Source: Stenotrophomonas maltophilia
Lineage (GTDB): Bacteria; Pseudomonadota; Gammaproteobacteria; Xanthomonadales; Xanthomonadaceae
Length of the DNA: 64,000 bases
Assembly (NCBI RefSeq): GCF_013464485.1
Contig: NZ_RAUX01000012.1
Span: 23,251 to 87,250, forward strand
Direction of reading: 5' to 3'
The notes under the pieces are model-generated. The model had not been told where the DNA came from. It made no database searches and saw only the letters and a program-made list of their open reading frames with translations. The translations under genes were made by a program, and so were the position numbers. Shown piece by piece: positions 26,966 through 35,199 of the stretch. Every line of letters starts with the position of its first letter. Position 1 is the first letter of the stretch.

Positions 26966-27601
26966 ATGGCGGCGAGCGTACGCATGCGCAATACACTGAC
27001 GCTGTTTTCCTCGAACGACGATGTGCTGTGCCACCGTGTGCGCCTGGTGCTGGCGGCCAAGGGGGTCACGTTCGACTTCGTTCCGGTCGATCCGCAGAAC
27101 CCGCCTGAAGACCTGATCGACCTCAATCCGTACCATTCGGTGCCGACCCTGGTCGAACGCGAGCTGGTGCTGTACGCCGCATCGGTGGTCAGCGAGTACC
27201 TGGATGAGCGTTATCCGCATCCGCCGCTGATGCCGGTTGATCCGCTCTCACGCGCACGCATCCGCCTGGCGATGCTGCGTATCGAGCACGACTGGGTGCC
27301 GCAGGTGCAGGCCATCCAGCTGGGCAACAAGACCCAGGCCGAGGCCGGGCGCAAGCGCTTGAAGGAACTGCTGACCGCCTCGCTGCCGTTGTTCAAGGCC
27401 AGCAAGTTCTTCCTCAATCCGGAAATGAGCCTGGCCGACTGCGCGATGGCGCCGATCATCTGGCGCCTGCAGTCGCTGGACGTACCGCTGCCGAAGGACG
27501 GCAAGGCGATCGAAGACTACGGCAACCGTATCTTCCGCCACCCCGGTTTCGTGCGCAGTTTGACCGAGCAGGAAAAGAAACTGCGCGATCTGCCGGTCTG
27601 A
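26966..27601 (+). CDS. sspA: Stringent starvation protein A
   Basis: A 211-residue RNA polymerase-associated protein with a GST fold (thioredoxin-like N-terminus LTLFSSNDDVLCHRVRLVLAAKG; C-terminal helical domain). It lacks GST activity in known cases and modulates sigma-70 transcription under stress. The length is normal. The ATG at 26966 has GGGAG 9 bases upstream; a second ATG at 26984 (MRNTLTLF) is also possible. It is followed by sspB. Confidence 0.92.
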   Translation: MAASVRMRNTLTLFSSNDDVLCHRVRLVLAAKGVTFDFVPVDPQNPPEDLIDLNPYHSVPTLVERELVLYAASVVSEYLDERYPHPPLMPVDPLSRARIRLAMLRIEHDWVPQVQAIQLGNKTQAEAGRKRLKELLTASLPLFKASKFFLNPEMSLADCAMAPIIWRLQSLDVPLPKDGKAIEDYGNRIFRHPGFVRSLTEQEKKLRDLPV

Positions 27602-27683
27602 TCCGGGGGATTTACCCGTCTGCACGCCGACCGGCGTGCAGGCGATCCGCCCCGGCGGGGCGCCGGGCGCGTACACTTCACGC

Positions 27684-28136
27684 ATGACCGAAGACTTCTT
27701 CCACATGACCAGCCACCGCCCGTACCTGCTGCGGGCGCTGGTGGAATGGATCAACGACAACCAGCTGACCCCGCACATCCTGGTCGACGCCGGCGTTCCC
27801 GGCGTGCAGGTCCCGCCTTCGGCGGTGAAGGATGGCCGGGTCGTGCTCAACATCGCCGAGCGTGCCGTCGTACGGCTGATGATCGACAACGAGATGGTGA
27901 GCTTCTCGGCGCGCTTCTCCGGCACCAGCTATCCGGTGCAGGTACCGATCAGCGCCGTGCTGGCCGTGTACGCCCGAGAGACCGGGCAGGGCATGGCGCT
28001 GCCGGACGATATTCCGGGCAACGACACCGCTCCGACCAGCGATGAGCTGCTGCACGAGGAAGGCACGCCGCCGGACGATACGCCGCCGGCCAGCCCGCCG
28101 CCGAAGGGTCGCCCGAACCTGCGCGTGGTCAAGTAA
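27684..28136 (+). CDS. sspB: ClpXP protease specificity-enhancing factor SspB
   Basis: A 150-residue adaptor that delivers ssrA-tagged proteins to ClpXP. The folded SspB domain covers about residues 8-110 (RPYLLRALVEWINDNQLTPHILVDA; GRVVLNIAERAV). A flexible acidic, proline-rich linker leads to the C-terminal ClpX-binding tail RPNLRVVK, which matches the known tail closely. The start at 27684 is chosen over the upstream frame; an ATG at 27705 is also possible. An intrinsic terminator follows at once. Confidence 0.94.
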   Translation: MTEDFFHMTSHRPYLLRALVEWINDNQLTPHILVDAGVPGVQVPPSAVKDGRVVLNIAERAVVRLMIDNEMVSFSARFSGTSYPVQVPISAVLAVYARETGQGMALPDDIPGNDTAPTSDELLHEEGTPPDDTPPASPPPKGRPNLRVVK

Positions 28137-28144
28137 TGTTTCCG

Positions 28145-28171
28145 ACGCCGCCCCGATGGGCGGCGTTTTCC
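28145..28171 (+). terminator. Intrinsic terminator after sspB
   Basis: Nine-base-pair GC stem ACGCCGCCC/GGGCGGCGT with loop CGAT, then TTTTCC. Confidence 0.85.
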
Positions 28172-28204
28172 TTTGCAGGATTCACCGGTGGGTGCCGGGA
28201 TTGT

Positions 28205-28229
28205 GTGGGTGCCGACCGTTGGCCGGCAC
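28205..28229 (+). repeat. SMAG-type stem
   Basis: GGGTGCCGACCGTTGGCCGG, preceded by a degenerate half (GGTGGGTGCCGGGATT) at 28186. It lies between the convergent sspB and DUF3301 genes. Confidence 0.65.
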
Positions 28230-28240
28230 ACCTTCAGCCC

Positions 28241-28591
28241 TTACACATCCTCAGCATCATCCACATCCGGCCGGATCTGGCTGATCCGCGCCGCCCCCGG
28301 GCCGGTGAACGAGATCAGCTGGTCGCCGCGCAGCACCATGCGGCCCACGTGGCGATCGATGCCATCGTAGGAATACTCGAACTTGAAAGTGCGCTCGAAA
28401 CCGAGCCGACCATTCTCGCCGCGTGACAGGCGCAGGCCGGTGGCGTGCACCGCCTGGTCCAGCCATTGCACATCGGCGGCGCGGCAGGCATTGCGGCCCA
28501 GTTCGACCGCGCGCTCGGCGGCCGAACGTGCGGCATTCCAGAAGAAATAGATGATTCCGCCGGCAATCAGCAACAGCAGCAGGGTGGGCAT
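28241..28591 (-). CDS. DUF3301 family membrane protein
   Basis: A 116-residue protein with one N-terminal membrane helix (MPTLLLLLIAGGIIYFFWNAA), so the rest faces one side, probably the cytoplasm. The soluble part has a cysteine near residue 36 (GRNACRAADVQWLDQAV) and FERTFKFEYSYDG, which fit DUF3301. Function unknown. The start at 28591 puts the membrane helix at the N-terminus; ten more codons are open upstream. The DUF2272 gene lies just upstream on the same strand. Confidence 0.82.
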   Translation of the reverse strand: MPTLLLLLIAGGIIYFFWNAARSAAERAVELGRNACRAADVQWLDQAVHATGLRLSRGENGRLGFERTFKFEYSYDGIDRHVGRMVLRGDQLISFTGPGAARISQIRPDVDDAEDV

Positions 28592-28658
28592 GGCGTCAGC
28601 CGTCAGGTATCGATCCTGCAAAGATGGCGGCGAACGCGCGCTGGATCAAGCGCCGGCA

Positions 28659-29642
28659 TCAGCGTGTCGATCGAGGTTCGCCCGACGCAGGCTGTGCCGG
28701 GACGAGGGTCGGTTGCGGCGGCGTGGCAGTGGGCGAAGGCATCACCAGCGGTGATGTGGCGGTCAACTGCAGCAGCGCTGCCCAGTCCTGGCGGTTGAAG
28801 CTGCATTCGTCCTCGCGGCCGGGCGTGCAGCTGGGGTCGATGCCGGTGCTGTTGCGTTCGCGTGCGGGCGGCAACTTGATCAGCCCGGTGCGGTCCAGCG
28901 GCAGCAACCGCATCGCCACGGTGTTCATCACGTTGCCACCCACCAGGTACAGGGTCTGGTCGCCCCCCAGGTTGGCCGCCACCACCACTTCGCAATGCGA
29001 TTTCCAGTGGCCCACCGAGCCGTTGCCCAGCGCCTGCACCAGCCCGCTGTAGCTGAGCGTGGTGCTGCGGTCACGCAGGAAGCACAGCAGGTCGCCCGGT
29101 GTGGGCTTGGCGGTGGCCGGGTCGACCAGCCGGTAGGGCACGCCCGAAGGCCCACCCTGGTAAGCGGCGCGGATGTAGTCGATATGGCGCGGCGAGGTGT
29201 TGAAGCCGGGCACGCCGGACTGCACCATCACCCACGAAATGAAGGCGGCTGACCACGGGTTGTCGATCAGGAACGCGCGGCAGTCGCTGTCGGTGTAGCG
29301 CGTGCCCAGCGGTGCCAGGCAGCTGCTGGCGCCGACGATGCTGCCCATCGCGTTGAGCGTGCCGCTGTTGCGCCAGTAGCCGGCCACGCGCTGCCAGGCG
29401 ATCAGGCCGTTGTCGGCCAGGTGATCGCTTTCGGCTTCGGTGACACTGAGGCTGGCGGCGCGGCCATCGCGGTCGATGAAGGGCCGGTACCAGAGCCGGT
29501 GCTCGTTGCAAGCAGTGTTGCGGATGGCCACCGCCAGCGGACTCAGGCCGAAGCGGGGCGGTACATCGCAGGCTTCGGCGGCTGCTGCGGACAAGGGGGC
29601 TGCCGCGAGCAGAAGACAGGCAGGCAAGAGCATCCGGCGCAT
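28659..29642 (-). CDS. DUF2272 family exported protein
   Basis: A 327-residue protein with a signal peptide (about 1-21, ASAAAA-type end) and a DUF2272 domain, related to NlpC/P60-CHAP folds. Visible features are the segment WSAAFISWVMVQSGV (a helix usual in such amidase-like folds), PTPGDLLCFLRD, and SHCEVVVAANLGGDQTLYLVGGNV, where Cys/His could be active-site residues. The C-terminal 60 residues are Pro/Thr/Ser-rich and probably disordered. The ATG at 29642 has AGGAG 7 bases upstream. A cell wall role is plausible but not shown. Confidence 0.85.
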   Translation of the reverse strand: MRRMLLPACLLLAAAPLSAAAAEACDVPPRFGLSPLAVAIRNTACNEHRLWYRPFIDRDGRAASLSVTEAESDHLADNGLIAWQRVAGYWRNSGTLNAMGSIVGASSCLAPLGTRYTDSDCRAFLIDNPWSAAFISWVMVQSGVPGFNTSPRHIDYIRAAYQGGPSGVPYRLVDPATAKPTPGDLLCFLRDRSTTLSYSGLVQALGNGSVGHWKSHCEVVVAANLGGDQTLYLVGGNVMNTVAMRLLPLDRTGLIKLPPARERNSTGIDPSCTPGREDECSFNRQDWAALLQLTATSPLVMPSPTATPPQPTLVPAQPASGEPRSTR

Positions 29643-29717
29643 GCGCGGCTCCTGTGGGGGATGCCGGCAGCGTCGCAGAGGCAGGCGTGGCCGAGCCGTG
29701 AAGGCGCCCCGGATGCA

Positions 29718-29808
29718 GTAGAGCCGAGCCTGTGCTCGGCTCATCGCGCGCAGCGCGTGCGGGGCTCGCTGCAGATCGAGAGGCAGCCGAGCGTGGGCTC
29801 GGCTCTAC
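29718..29808. repeat. SMAG inverted dimer
   Basis: GTAGAGCCGAGCCTGTGCTC on the left and its inverted partner ending GGGCTCGGCTCTAC on the right, with about 43 bases between. It lies between nadC and the DUF2272 gene. Confidence 0.8.
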
Positions 29809-29823
29809 AAGGTCCCGTAGGCC

Positions 29824-30675
29824 TCAACCTGGCGGCGGGCCCAGCTTCAACGACAGGTCAATCGCCTGCACGTGCTTGGTCAGGCCGCCAATGGAGATGC
29901 AGTCCACGCCGTCCTCGGCGATCGAACGCAGGCCACCCAGGCCGACGCTGCCGGACACTTCCAGCGGAATGCGGCCGGCCGTGATGCGCACGGCCTCGCG
30001 GCGCAGGTCCGGGCTGAAGTCATCCAGCAGGATGCGCTCGCAACCGGCTTCCAGTGCCTGGCGCAGCTGCGCCAGATCCTCGACCTCGACCACCAGTGGC
30101 AGGGCAGGCCACTGACGGCGTGCGGCGGCCACGGCCGCGGCCAGCGAACCGGCAGCGCGGATGTGGTTTTCCTTCAGCATCACGGTGTCGTACAGGCCGA
30201 AGCGGTGGTTCTCCCCGCCGCCGCAGCGCACTGCGTACTTCTGCGCCAGGCGCAGGCCGGGCAGGGTCTTGCGGGTGTCGAGGATGCGCGTACCGGTGCC
30301 GGCCACCGCCGCCACATAGCGGGCGGTGCTGGTCGCGGTGCCGGACAGCGTCTGCAGGAAATTCAGCGAGGTGCGCTCGGCACTGACCAGGCTGCGGCTG
30401 CGCCCGTGCAGCAGGGCCAGTACGCTACCGGCGGCGACCGCATCCCCCTCTTCGATGCGCCATTCGATGCGCACGTCCGGATCGAGTGCACGGTGGGTGG
30501 CGTCGAACCAGGGGCGGCCGGCGATCACCGCGTCCTGCTTGCACAGCAGGTAAGCGCTGTCGGCCTGGTCGGGCAGCAGGGCGGCGGTGACGTCGCCGCT
30601 GCCCAGGTCCTCGGCCAGCGCACGCGCGACATCGGCGGCGACAACGGCCGCATCCGGCGTCGGCAGCGCGCTCAT
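29824..30675 (-). CDS. nadC: Nicotinate-nucleotide pyrophosphorylase (quinolinate phosphoribosyltransferase)
   Basis: A 283-residue enzyme that turns quinolinate and PRPP into nicotinate mononucleotide, CO2 and PPi in de novo NAD synthesis. The N-terminal domain (about 1-115) includes LAEDLGSGDVTAALLP. The barrel domain carries the substrate-binding TRKTLPGLRLAQKYAVRCGGGENHRFGL and the late LLDDFSPDLRREAV. Length and motifs are standard. The start overlaps the stop of the Trm112-like gene by 4 bases, so these two are co-transcribed. Confidence 0.96.
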   Translation of the reverse strand: MSALPTPDAAVVAADVARALAEDLGSGDVTAALLPDQADSAYLLCKQDAVIAGRPWFDATHRALDPDVRIEWRIEEGDAVAAGSVLALLHGRSRSLVSAERTSLNFLQTLSGTATSTARYVAAVAGTGTRILDTRKTLPGLRLAQKYAVRCGGGENHRFGLYDTVMLKENHIRAAGSLAAAVAAARRQWPALPLVVEVEDLAQLRQALEAGCERILLDDFSPDLRREAVRITAGRIPLEVSGSVGLGGLRSIAEDGVDCISIGGLTKHVQAIDLSLKLGPPPG

Positions 30676-30941
30676 GCGGCCGGGAAGTCGGCGATCTGGG
30701 CGGTGGGAATGGCTTCCTCGGCCAGCAGTACCGGAATGCCGTCGTCGACGCGGAACACCTGCTTGCGGTCGCGGGTGACCAGCGCTTCGCGCAGCGGCTG
30801 CGCCAGCGGGTTGCCATCAGCCTTGTTCACCGCACCGGCGGAAATGGCCTTGTTGAGGGCTTCCAGGCCCTTGCCATCCAGCAGGGACAGGGGCTGGCGG
30901 GTGTCCGGCGACACCAGCAGGTCGAGCAGCTTGCGATCCAT
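30672..30941 (-). CDS. Trm112 family (YcaR-like) small protein
   Basis: An 89-residue protein with the family start MDRKLLDLLVSPDTRQPL and end DGIPVLLAEEAIP. Typical Trm112/YcaR proteins have CPxC-type cysteines near the N-terminus; here that site reads SPDTRQPL, so zinc binding is unlikely. In E. coli the relative ycaR sits between lpxK and kdsB; here it is paired with nadC, about 29 kb away from lpxK-kdsB in the same window. It is divergent from purE. Confidence 0.85.
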   Translation of the reverse strand: MDRKLLDLLVSPDTRQPLSLLDGKGLEALNKAISAGAVNKADGNPLAQPLREALVTRDRKQVFRVDDGIPVLLAEEAIPTAQIADFPAA

Positions 30942-30999
30942 GGTTCTTCGTCTTGCGTGGAAGATGGCTAGAATACGTCTTTAAGGCAGGTGACGGCCA

Positions 31000-31503
31000 A
31001 TGACCCCCAACCCGATCGCGCCGCTTGTCGGCATCGTCATGGGTTCCCGTTCCGACTGGGAAACCATGCAGCACGCCGCCCAGAAGCTTGAAGCCCTGGG
31101 TGTTCCGTTCGAAGTGAAGGTGGTGTCCGCGCATCGGACGCCGGATGTGTTGTTCAGTTACGCCGAGCAGGCAGGCCCGCGTGGCCTGCGCGCGATCATC
31201 GCCGGTGCCGGCGGGGCCGCGCACCTGCCGGGCATGATCGCCGCCAAGACCGCCGTGCCGGTGCTGGGCGTGCCGGTGCAGTCCAAGGCCCTCAACGGCA
31301 TGGATTCGTTGCTGTCGATCGTGCAGATGCCGGCCGGCATCCCGGTCGCCACCTTCGCCATCGGCAATGCCGGCGCGTCCAACGCCGCGCTGTTCGCCGC
31401 CGCGATGCTGGCCAGCGACCAGCCGGCGATCGGGCAGGCGCTCGACGCCTTCCGTGCACGCCAGACCGAAGACGTGATGGCCCACGACGATCCGCGCCAA
31501 TGA
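31000..31503 (+). CDS. purE: 5-(carboxyamino)imidazole ribonucleotide mutase
   Basis: A 167-residue class I PurE converting N5-CAIR to CAIR in purine synthesis. The phosphate-binding GSRSDWETM, the VVSAHRTPD motif with its catalytic histidine, and [12 protein letters not shown] are present. A -10-like TAGAAT (30969-30974) lies about 25 bases before the ATG. It overlaps purK by 4 bases, the normal PurE-PurK pair. Confidence 0.97.
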   Translation: MTPNPIAPLVGIVMGSRSDWETMQHAAQKLEALGVPFEVKVVSAHRTPDVLFSYAEQAGPRGLRAIIAGAGGAAHLPGMIAAKTAVPVLGVPVQSKALNGMDSLLSIVQMPAGIPVATFAIGNAGASNAALFAAAMLASDQPAIGQALDAFRARQTEDVMAHDDPRQ

Positions 31504-32648
31504 GCCTGACCGTCGGCATCCTGGGCGGCGGCCAGCTCGCCCGCATGATGGTCCTGGCCGGTGCGCCGCTGGGGCTACGCTTCGAGCTGTATGACCCGGC
31601 GGCCGACGCCTGCAGCGGCCCGCTGGCGCCGCTCACCGTCGGCGCCTTCGATGATCGCCAGGCGCTGGCGGACTTCGCTGCCAAGGTCGATGTGGTCACC
31701 TTCGATTTCGAGAACGTGCCGGCCGACAGCGCGCAGTTCCTGGCCGCTCGCGTGCCGGTCTACCCGCCGCCGGCTGCGCTGGCGGTGGCCCAGGACCGGT
31801 TGAGCGAAAAGACCCTGTTCCAGCAGCTGGGCATTCCGCTGCCCGCCTTTGCTGACATCCGCAGCCGTGACGAGATGGCCGCGAAGGCCGCCGAGTTCGG
31901 CCTGCCGTGCATCCTCAAGACCCGCCGCCTCGGTTACGACGGCAAGGGCCAGTTCCGCCTGCGCAGCGAAGCCGACATCGACGCCGCGTGGGATGCACTG
32001 GGTGCGCAGGTCGAGCGTACCGGCCTGATCCTGGAGGGCTTCGTGGCCTTCCAGCGCGAGGTCAGCGTGGTCGCCGTGCGCGGCCGCGATGGCAGCTTCG
32101 AGGCCTGGCCGGTCACCGGCAACTGGCATGTCGACGGCGTGCTGTCGGCCAGCGTGGCCCCGGCCGTGCTGTCCGACGCCGAGCAGCAGGCCGCGATCGG
32201 CTATGCCCGTCGCGTCGCCGAACACCTGCAGTACGTCGGTGTGTTCGCGCTGGAGCTGTTCTGCCGCGATGGCGAACTGCTGGCCAACGAGATGGCGCCG
32301 CGGGTGCACAACTCCGGCCACTGGACCATCGAAGGCAGCGAGACCTCGCAGTTCGAGAACCATCTGCGTGCGGTGCTGGGCCTGCCGCTGGGCAGCACCC
32401 GCATGCTCGGCCATGCCTGCATGCTGAACTGGCTGGGCGCGATGCCCGATCCGGCGCCGGTGCTGGGTCAGGCCAGCGGCCACTGGCACGACTACGGCAA
32501 GGAAGCGCGCGAAGGCCGCAAGGTCGGCCACGCCACGTTGCGTGATGACGATGCTGCCGCGCTGGCCGATGCGCTGGACCAGGTTGGCCTGGAGCTGGAC
32601 CGTCAGGCCCAGGTCGCACCCGCAGTGCACGCGCTGCGCAATCGCTGA
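31500..32648 (+). CDS. purK: 5-(carboxyamino)imidazole ribonucleotide synthase
   Basis: A 382-residue ATP-grasp enzyme that carboxylates AIR to N5-CAIR using bicarbonate. [12 protein letters not shown] at the N-terminus, the ATP-grasp core (about 100-290: [30 protein letters not shown]) and [18 protein letters not shown] are typical. It follows purE with an ATGA overlap and is followed by a SMAG stem. Confidence 0.97.
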   Translation: MSLTVGILGGGQLARMMVLAGAPLGLRFELYDPAADACSGPLAPLTVGAFDDRQALADFAAKVDVVTFDFENVPADSAQFLAARVPVYPPPAALAVAQDRLSEKTLFQQLGIPLPAFADIRSRDEMAAKAAEFGLPCILKTRRLGYDGKGQFRLRSEADIDAAWDALGAQVERTGLILEGFVAFQREVSVVAVRGRDGSFEAWPVTGNWHVDGVLSASVAPAVLSDAEQQAAIGYARRVAEHLQYVGVFALELFCRDGELLANEMAPRVHNSGHWTIEGSETSQFENHLRAVLGLPLGSTRMLGHACMLNWLGAMPDPAPVLGQASGHWHDYGKEAREGRKVGHATLRDDDAAALADALDQVGLELDRQAQVAPAVHALRNR

Positions 32649-32653
32649 GCCCG

Positions 32654-32676
32654 GTAGTGCCCGCCGCTGGCCGGCA
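32654..32676 (+). repeat. SMAG-type GTAG palindrome
   Basis: GTAGTGCCCGCCGCTGGCCG, one base changed from the common form, six bases after the purK stop. Confidence 0.7.
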
Positions 32677-32759
32677 GTGCAACGCTGTGACGCGCCGGTG
32701 CAGGCATCGGCGCAACACTGCCGGTGGTAGCGTGGAGCTCCTTTCACAGGAGTCACCCC

Positions 32760-33101
32760 ATGCTCGACTGGAATGCCTACCGCAAGGAACTGAAGGGCCG
32801 CATCGGTGAGATCGGCAAGCTTTCGCCGGACACGGTGAAGGGCTACGCCACGCTGGCCAATGCCGGTGCCCAGACCAACCATCTCGATGCGAAGACCCGC
32901 GAGCTGATCGCGCTGGCGGTGGCAGTGACCACCCGCTGCGACGGCTGCATCACGGTGCACGTGGATGCCGCGCTGAAGCACGGCGCCAGCCGCGAGGAAA
33001 TCGCCGAGGCGCTCGGTGTGGCAGTGTCGCTCAATGCCGGTGCGGCGCTGGTGTACTCGGCGCGGGTGATGGACGCCGTGGCTGCGCACGAGAGCGCGTG
33101 A
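32760..33101 (+). CDS. AhpD-like carboxymuconolactone decarboxylase family protein
   Basis: A 113-residue protein of the CMD/AhpD family. The redox motif CxxC is present as RCDGCITVHVDAALKHG with the histidine a few residues later, the usual arrangement of AhpD-type peroxidases and their relatives. SREEIAEALGVAVSLN follows, also typical. The ATG at 32760 has AGGAG 7 bases upstream. It probably takes part in thiol-based peroxide reduction; iron superoxide dismutase and glutaredoxin genes are the next neighbours. The physiological partner is unknown. Confidence 0.92.
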   Translation: MLDWNAYRKELKGRIGEIGKLSPDTVKGYATLANAGAQTNHLDAKTRELIALAVAVTTRCDGCITVHVDAALKHGASREEIAEALGVAVSLNAGAALVYSARVMDAVAAHESA

Positions 33102-33111
33102 TGCCTGATCT

Positions 33112-33167
33112 GTAGAGCCGAGCCCATGCTCGGCTGGCCGGACAGCCGAGCATGGGCTCGGCTCTAC
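33112..33167. repeat. SMAG inverted dimer
   Basis: GTAGAGCCGAGCCCATGCTC and its inverted copy ending GGGCTCGGCTCTAC, 56 bases in all, able to form one long hairpin between the convergent AhpD-like and superoxide dismutase genes. Confidence 0.85.
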
Positions 33168-33173
33168 AGGGGG

Positions 33174-33752
33174 TCAGCGCAGCTGGCTTTCGGCGAACTC
33201 CCAATTGACCAGCTGCCAGAACGCGTCCAGATAACGCGCGCGATCATTCTGGTAATCGGTGTAGTAAGCGTGCTCCCAGACGTCGCAGCACAGCAGCGGG
33301 GTGCTTTCACCGGTCAGTGGCGTACCTGCATTGCGGGTGGCCTGCAGGCCCAGCTGCCCACCCGGATGCTGCACCAGCCAGACCCAGCCGGAACCGAACA
33401 GGCCCAGTGCGGTGCGGTTGAATTCCTCGCGCAGTCGCTGCACGTCGCCAAACTGGCGCTTGACCAGCTCGCCCAGGCGACCCTGCGGTTCGCCACCGCC
33501 ACGCGGTCGCAGGCACTGCCAGTAGAAGCCGTGGTTCCAGGCCTGGGCGGCAGCATCGAACAGCGTGCCCTGGGCGTGGCGGACGATCTCCTCCAGCGAC
33601 GCTTCCTCCCACTCGGTGCCGAGGATGCCTGCGTTGACGGCATCCACATAGGCGCGATGGTGGCGGCCGTGATGCAATTCCACGGTTTGTGCGGACAGGT
33701 GTGGCTGCAGGGAGCCGGGAAGGTAGGGCAGGGCAGGCAATTCGACAGGCAT
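33174..33752 (-). CDS. sodB: Superoxide dismutase, Fe type
   Basis: A 192-residue cytosolic enzyme that dismutates superoxide. The metal ligands are the first His of LHHGRHHRAYV, the His of AWNHGFYW, and Asp and His of DVWEHAYY. AAQAWNH carries the glutamine placed as in iron enzymes (manganese types have it elsewhere), so Fe is the likelier metal. I set the start at 33752 (MPVELPALPY), which gives the family length; an ATG at 33794 would add 14 residues, and neither has a clear ribosome binding site. It is divergent from the glutaredoxin gene. Confidence 0.92.
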   Translation of the reverse strand: MPVELPALPYLPGSLQPHLSAQTVELHHGRHHRAYVDAVNAGILGTEWEEASLEEIVRHAQGTLFDAAAQAWNHGFYWQCLRPRGGGEPQGRLGELVKRQFGDVQRLREEFNRTALGLFGSGWVWLVQHPGGQLGLQATRNAGTPLTGESTPLLCCDVWEHAYYTDYQNDRARYLDAFWQLVNWEFAESQLR

Positions 33753-33873
33753 GGACAGGTTCGTGGCCAGAGGGGCGGCGGCAGCCGGTTCCATCCGCTT
33801 ACAATGGCGGCTACCGTGGGCAGTCTAGCCGACCACCGCGGTCGGTTTGTCCGGCGAAGCAAGGAGTGAGGTT

Positions 33874-34194
33874 GTGGCGGTAATGCAGCAAATCCAGGCC
33901 GAGGTCGATCGTTACCCGCTCGTGCTGTTCATGAAGGGCACCCCGCAGTACCCGATGTGCGGCTTTTCCAGCCGCGCAGTACAGGCGTTGATGGCGGCCG
34001 GTGCTGTCACCCTGCGCACCGTCAACGTGCTCGAAGAGCCGGAGATCCGCGCCAACCTTCCGCGCTTTTCCAACCTGCCGACGTTCCCGCAGTTGTTCAT
34101 CAACGGTGAACTGATCGGCGGCTGTGACATCGTGCTTGAACTGTTCGAAGCCGGCGAGCTCAAGCGCATCGTCGAAGAGGCAACCCAGGGATGA
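33874..34194 (+). CDS. grxD: Monothiol glutaredoxin, Grx4 type
   Basis: A 106-residue glutaredoxin with the monothiol active site CGFS (MCGFSSRAV) and the glutathione-binding motifs FPQLFINGELIGGCDI. Proteins of this group carry 2Fe-2S clusters, usually with BolA partners, and serve in iron-sulfur trafficking rather than dithiol reduction. The start is the GTG at 33874, because AAGGAG lies 7 bases before it; the ATG at 33883 is too far. It overlaps the next gene by 4 bases. Confidence 0.94.
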   Translation: MAVMQQIQAEVDRYPLVLFMKGTPQYPMCGFSSRAVQALMAAGAVTLRTVNVLEEPEIRANLPRFSNLPTFPQLFINGELIGGCDIVLELFEAGELKRIVEEATQG

Positions 34195-34967
34195 GTGCCT
34201 GGCCATCGACGTCACCGACCGACGGGGCGCTCGATGGCCGCCCGTTGCAGGATCGCGTGGTGCTGGTTGCCGGTGCCGGTGGCGGATTGGGTAGTGCGTC
34301 GGCAGTGGCTGCTGCGGCCGCCGGGGCCACCGTGGTTCTGCTGGGCCGCAAGCCTCGCCGCCTGGACCGTGTCTACGCCCAGGTGCAGGCGGTCGGCCCG
34401 GAGCCGCTGCTGTATCCGCTGGACCTGGAAGGCGCGGGCCCCGACGACTATGCCGAGTTGGCCCAGGCCCTGCAGCGCGAGCTGGGGCGCCTGGACGGCC
34501 TGCTGGTCTGTGCCGCTCACTTCCCGGGCCTGACCCCGTTTGAGCTGGCAGACCCGGCCAGTTTTGCCCGCGCGGTGCACGTCACCCTGACTGCGCCCGC
34601 TTGGCTGGCCCAGGCCTGCCTGCCGCTGCTGCGGCAGCGTAAAGATGCGGCGCTGGTGTTTGCGGTCGATGCCCCTGAACGGGTCGGCCAGGCCTACTGG
34701 GGCGGTTACGGTGTGGCCCAGCATGGCCTGCGTGGCCTGATCGCCAGCCTGCACGACGAACTCGGCCGCAGCCCGGTAAGGGTGAGTGGCCTGTACCCCG
34801 GTCCGCTGCGCACAGCCCTGCGGGCCCGGGCCTATTCCGTCGACCAGGACCCGGCCGCGCAAGGCCCGGAGGCCGCCGCCGCCGCGGCCGTGACCCTGTT
34901 GTCCGGTGCTGGCGCTACCTGGCGCGGCCAGATTCTCGATGCCAGCGAGGCGCCCCCCGGCGAGTAA
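34191..34967 (+). CDS. SDR family protein with a degenerate active site
   Basis: A 258-residue Rossmann-fold protein resembling YciK-type short-chain dehydrogenases. The cofactor loop is VLVAGAGGGLGSAS and the late GLYPGPLRTALR fits the fold. The catalytic YxxxK reads Y173-GVA-Q177, so the lysine is glutamine, and the serine that normally precedes it is missing from LVFAVDAPERVG. NNAG is also changed, to CAAH. Ordinary oxidoreductase activity is therefore doubtful; a binding or regulatory role is possible. It is translationally coupled to the glutaredoxin gene. Confidence 0.85.
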   Translation: MSAWPSTSPTDGALDGRPLQDRVVLVAGAGGGLGSASAVAAAAAGATVVLLGRKPRRLDRVYAQVQAVGPEPLLYPLDLEGAGPDDYAELAQALQRELGRLDGLLVCAAHFPGLTPFELADPASFARAVHVTLTAPAWLAQACLPLLRQRKDAALVFAVDAPERVGQAYWGGYGVAQHGLRGLIASLHDELGRSPVRVSGLYPGPLRTALRARAYSVDQDPAAQGPEAAAAAAVTLLSGAGATWRGQILDASEAPPGE

Positions 34968-35059
34968 ATCCCGGGGAAAGGCGGAGTGAAGAACCCGTCA
35001 CGATCGCGTTGCGATCCGGTGCCGTTTGTCGCACAACCGTCACATTGATGGCGTAGCGT

Positions 35060-35076
35060 GTTAATCTAGTGTTAAC
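35060..35076. promoter_or_regulatory. Inverted repeat upstream of the TonB-dependent receptor
   Basis: GTTAA-TCTAGTG-TTAAC, the only AT-rich palindrome in the 232-base gap 34968-35199. It could be an operator or part of the promoter. The rest of this gap shows a short stem CAGCC/GGCTG near 35132-35150 followed by a T-run (35158-35165), which might attenuate transcription; no gene is visible there. Confidence 0.3.
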
Positions 35077-35199
35077 CGTTGTGGCTTCCTTCAGCCAAGC
35101 GGTAGGGAACCCCAGATAAATGTCCGACCAGCCACCCGCAGGGCTGTTTGGATGCGCTTTTTTTCCGCCATCGCCAACTCGCATCGAGGCTACCGAAAA

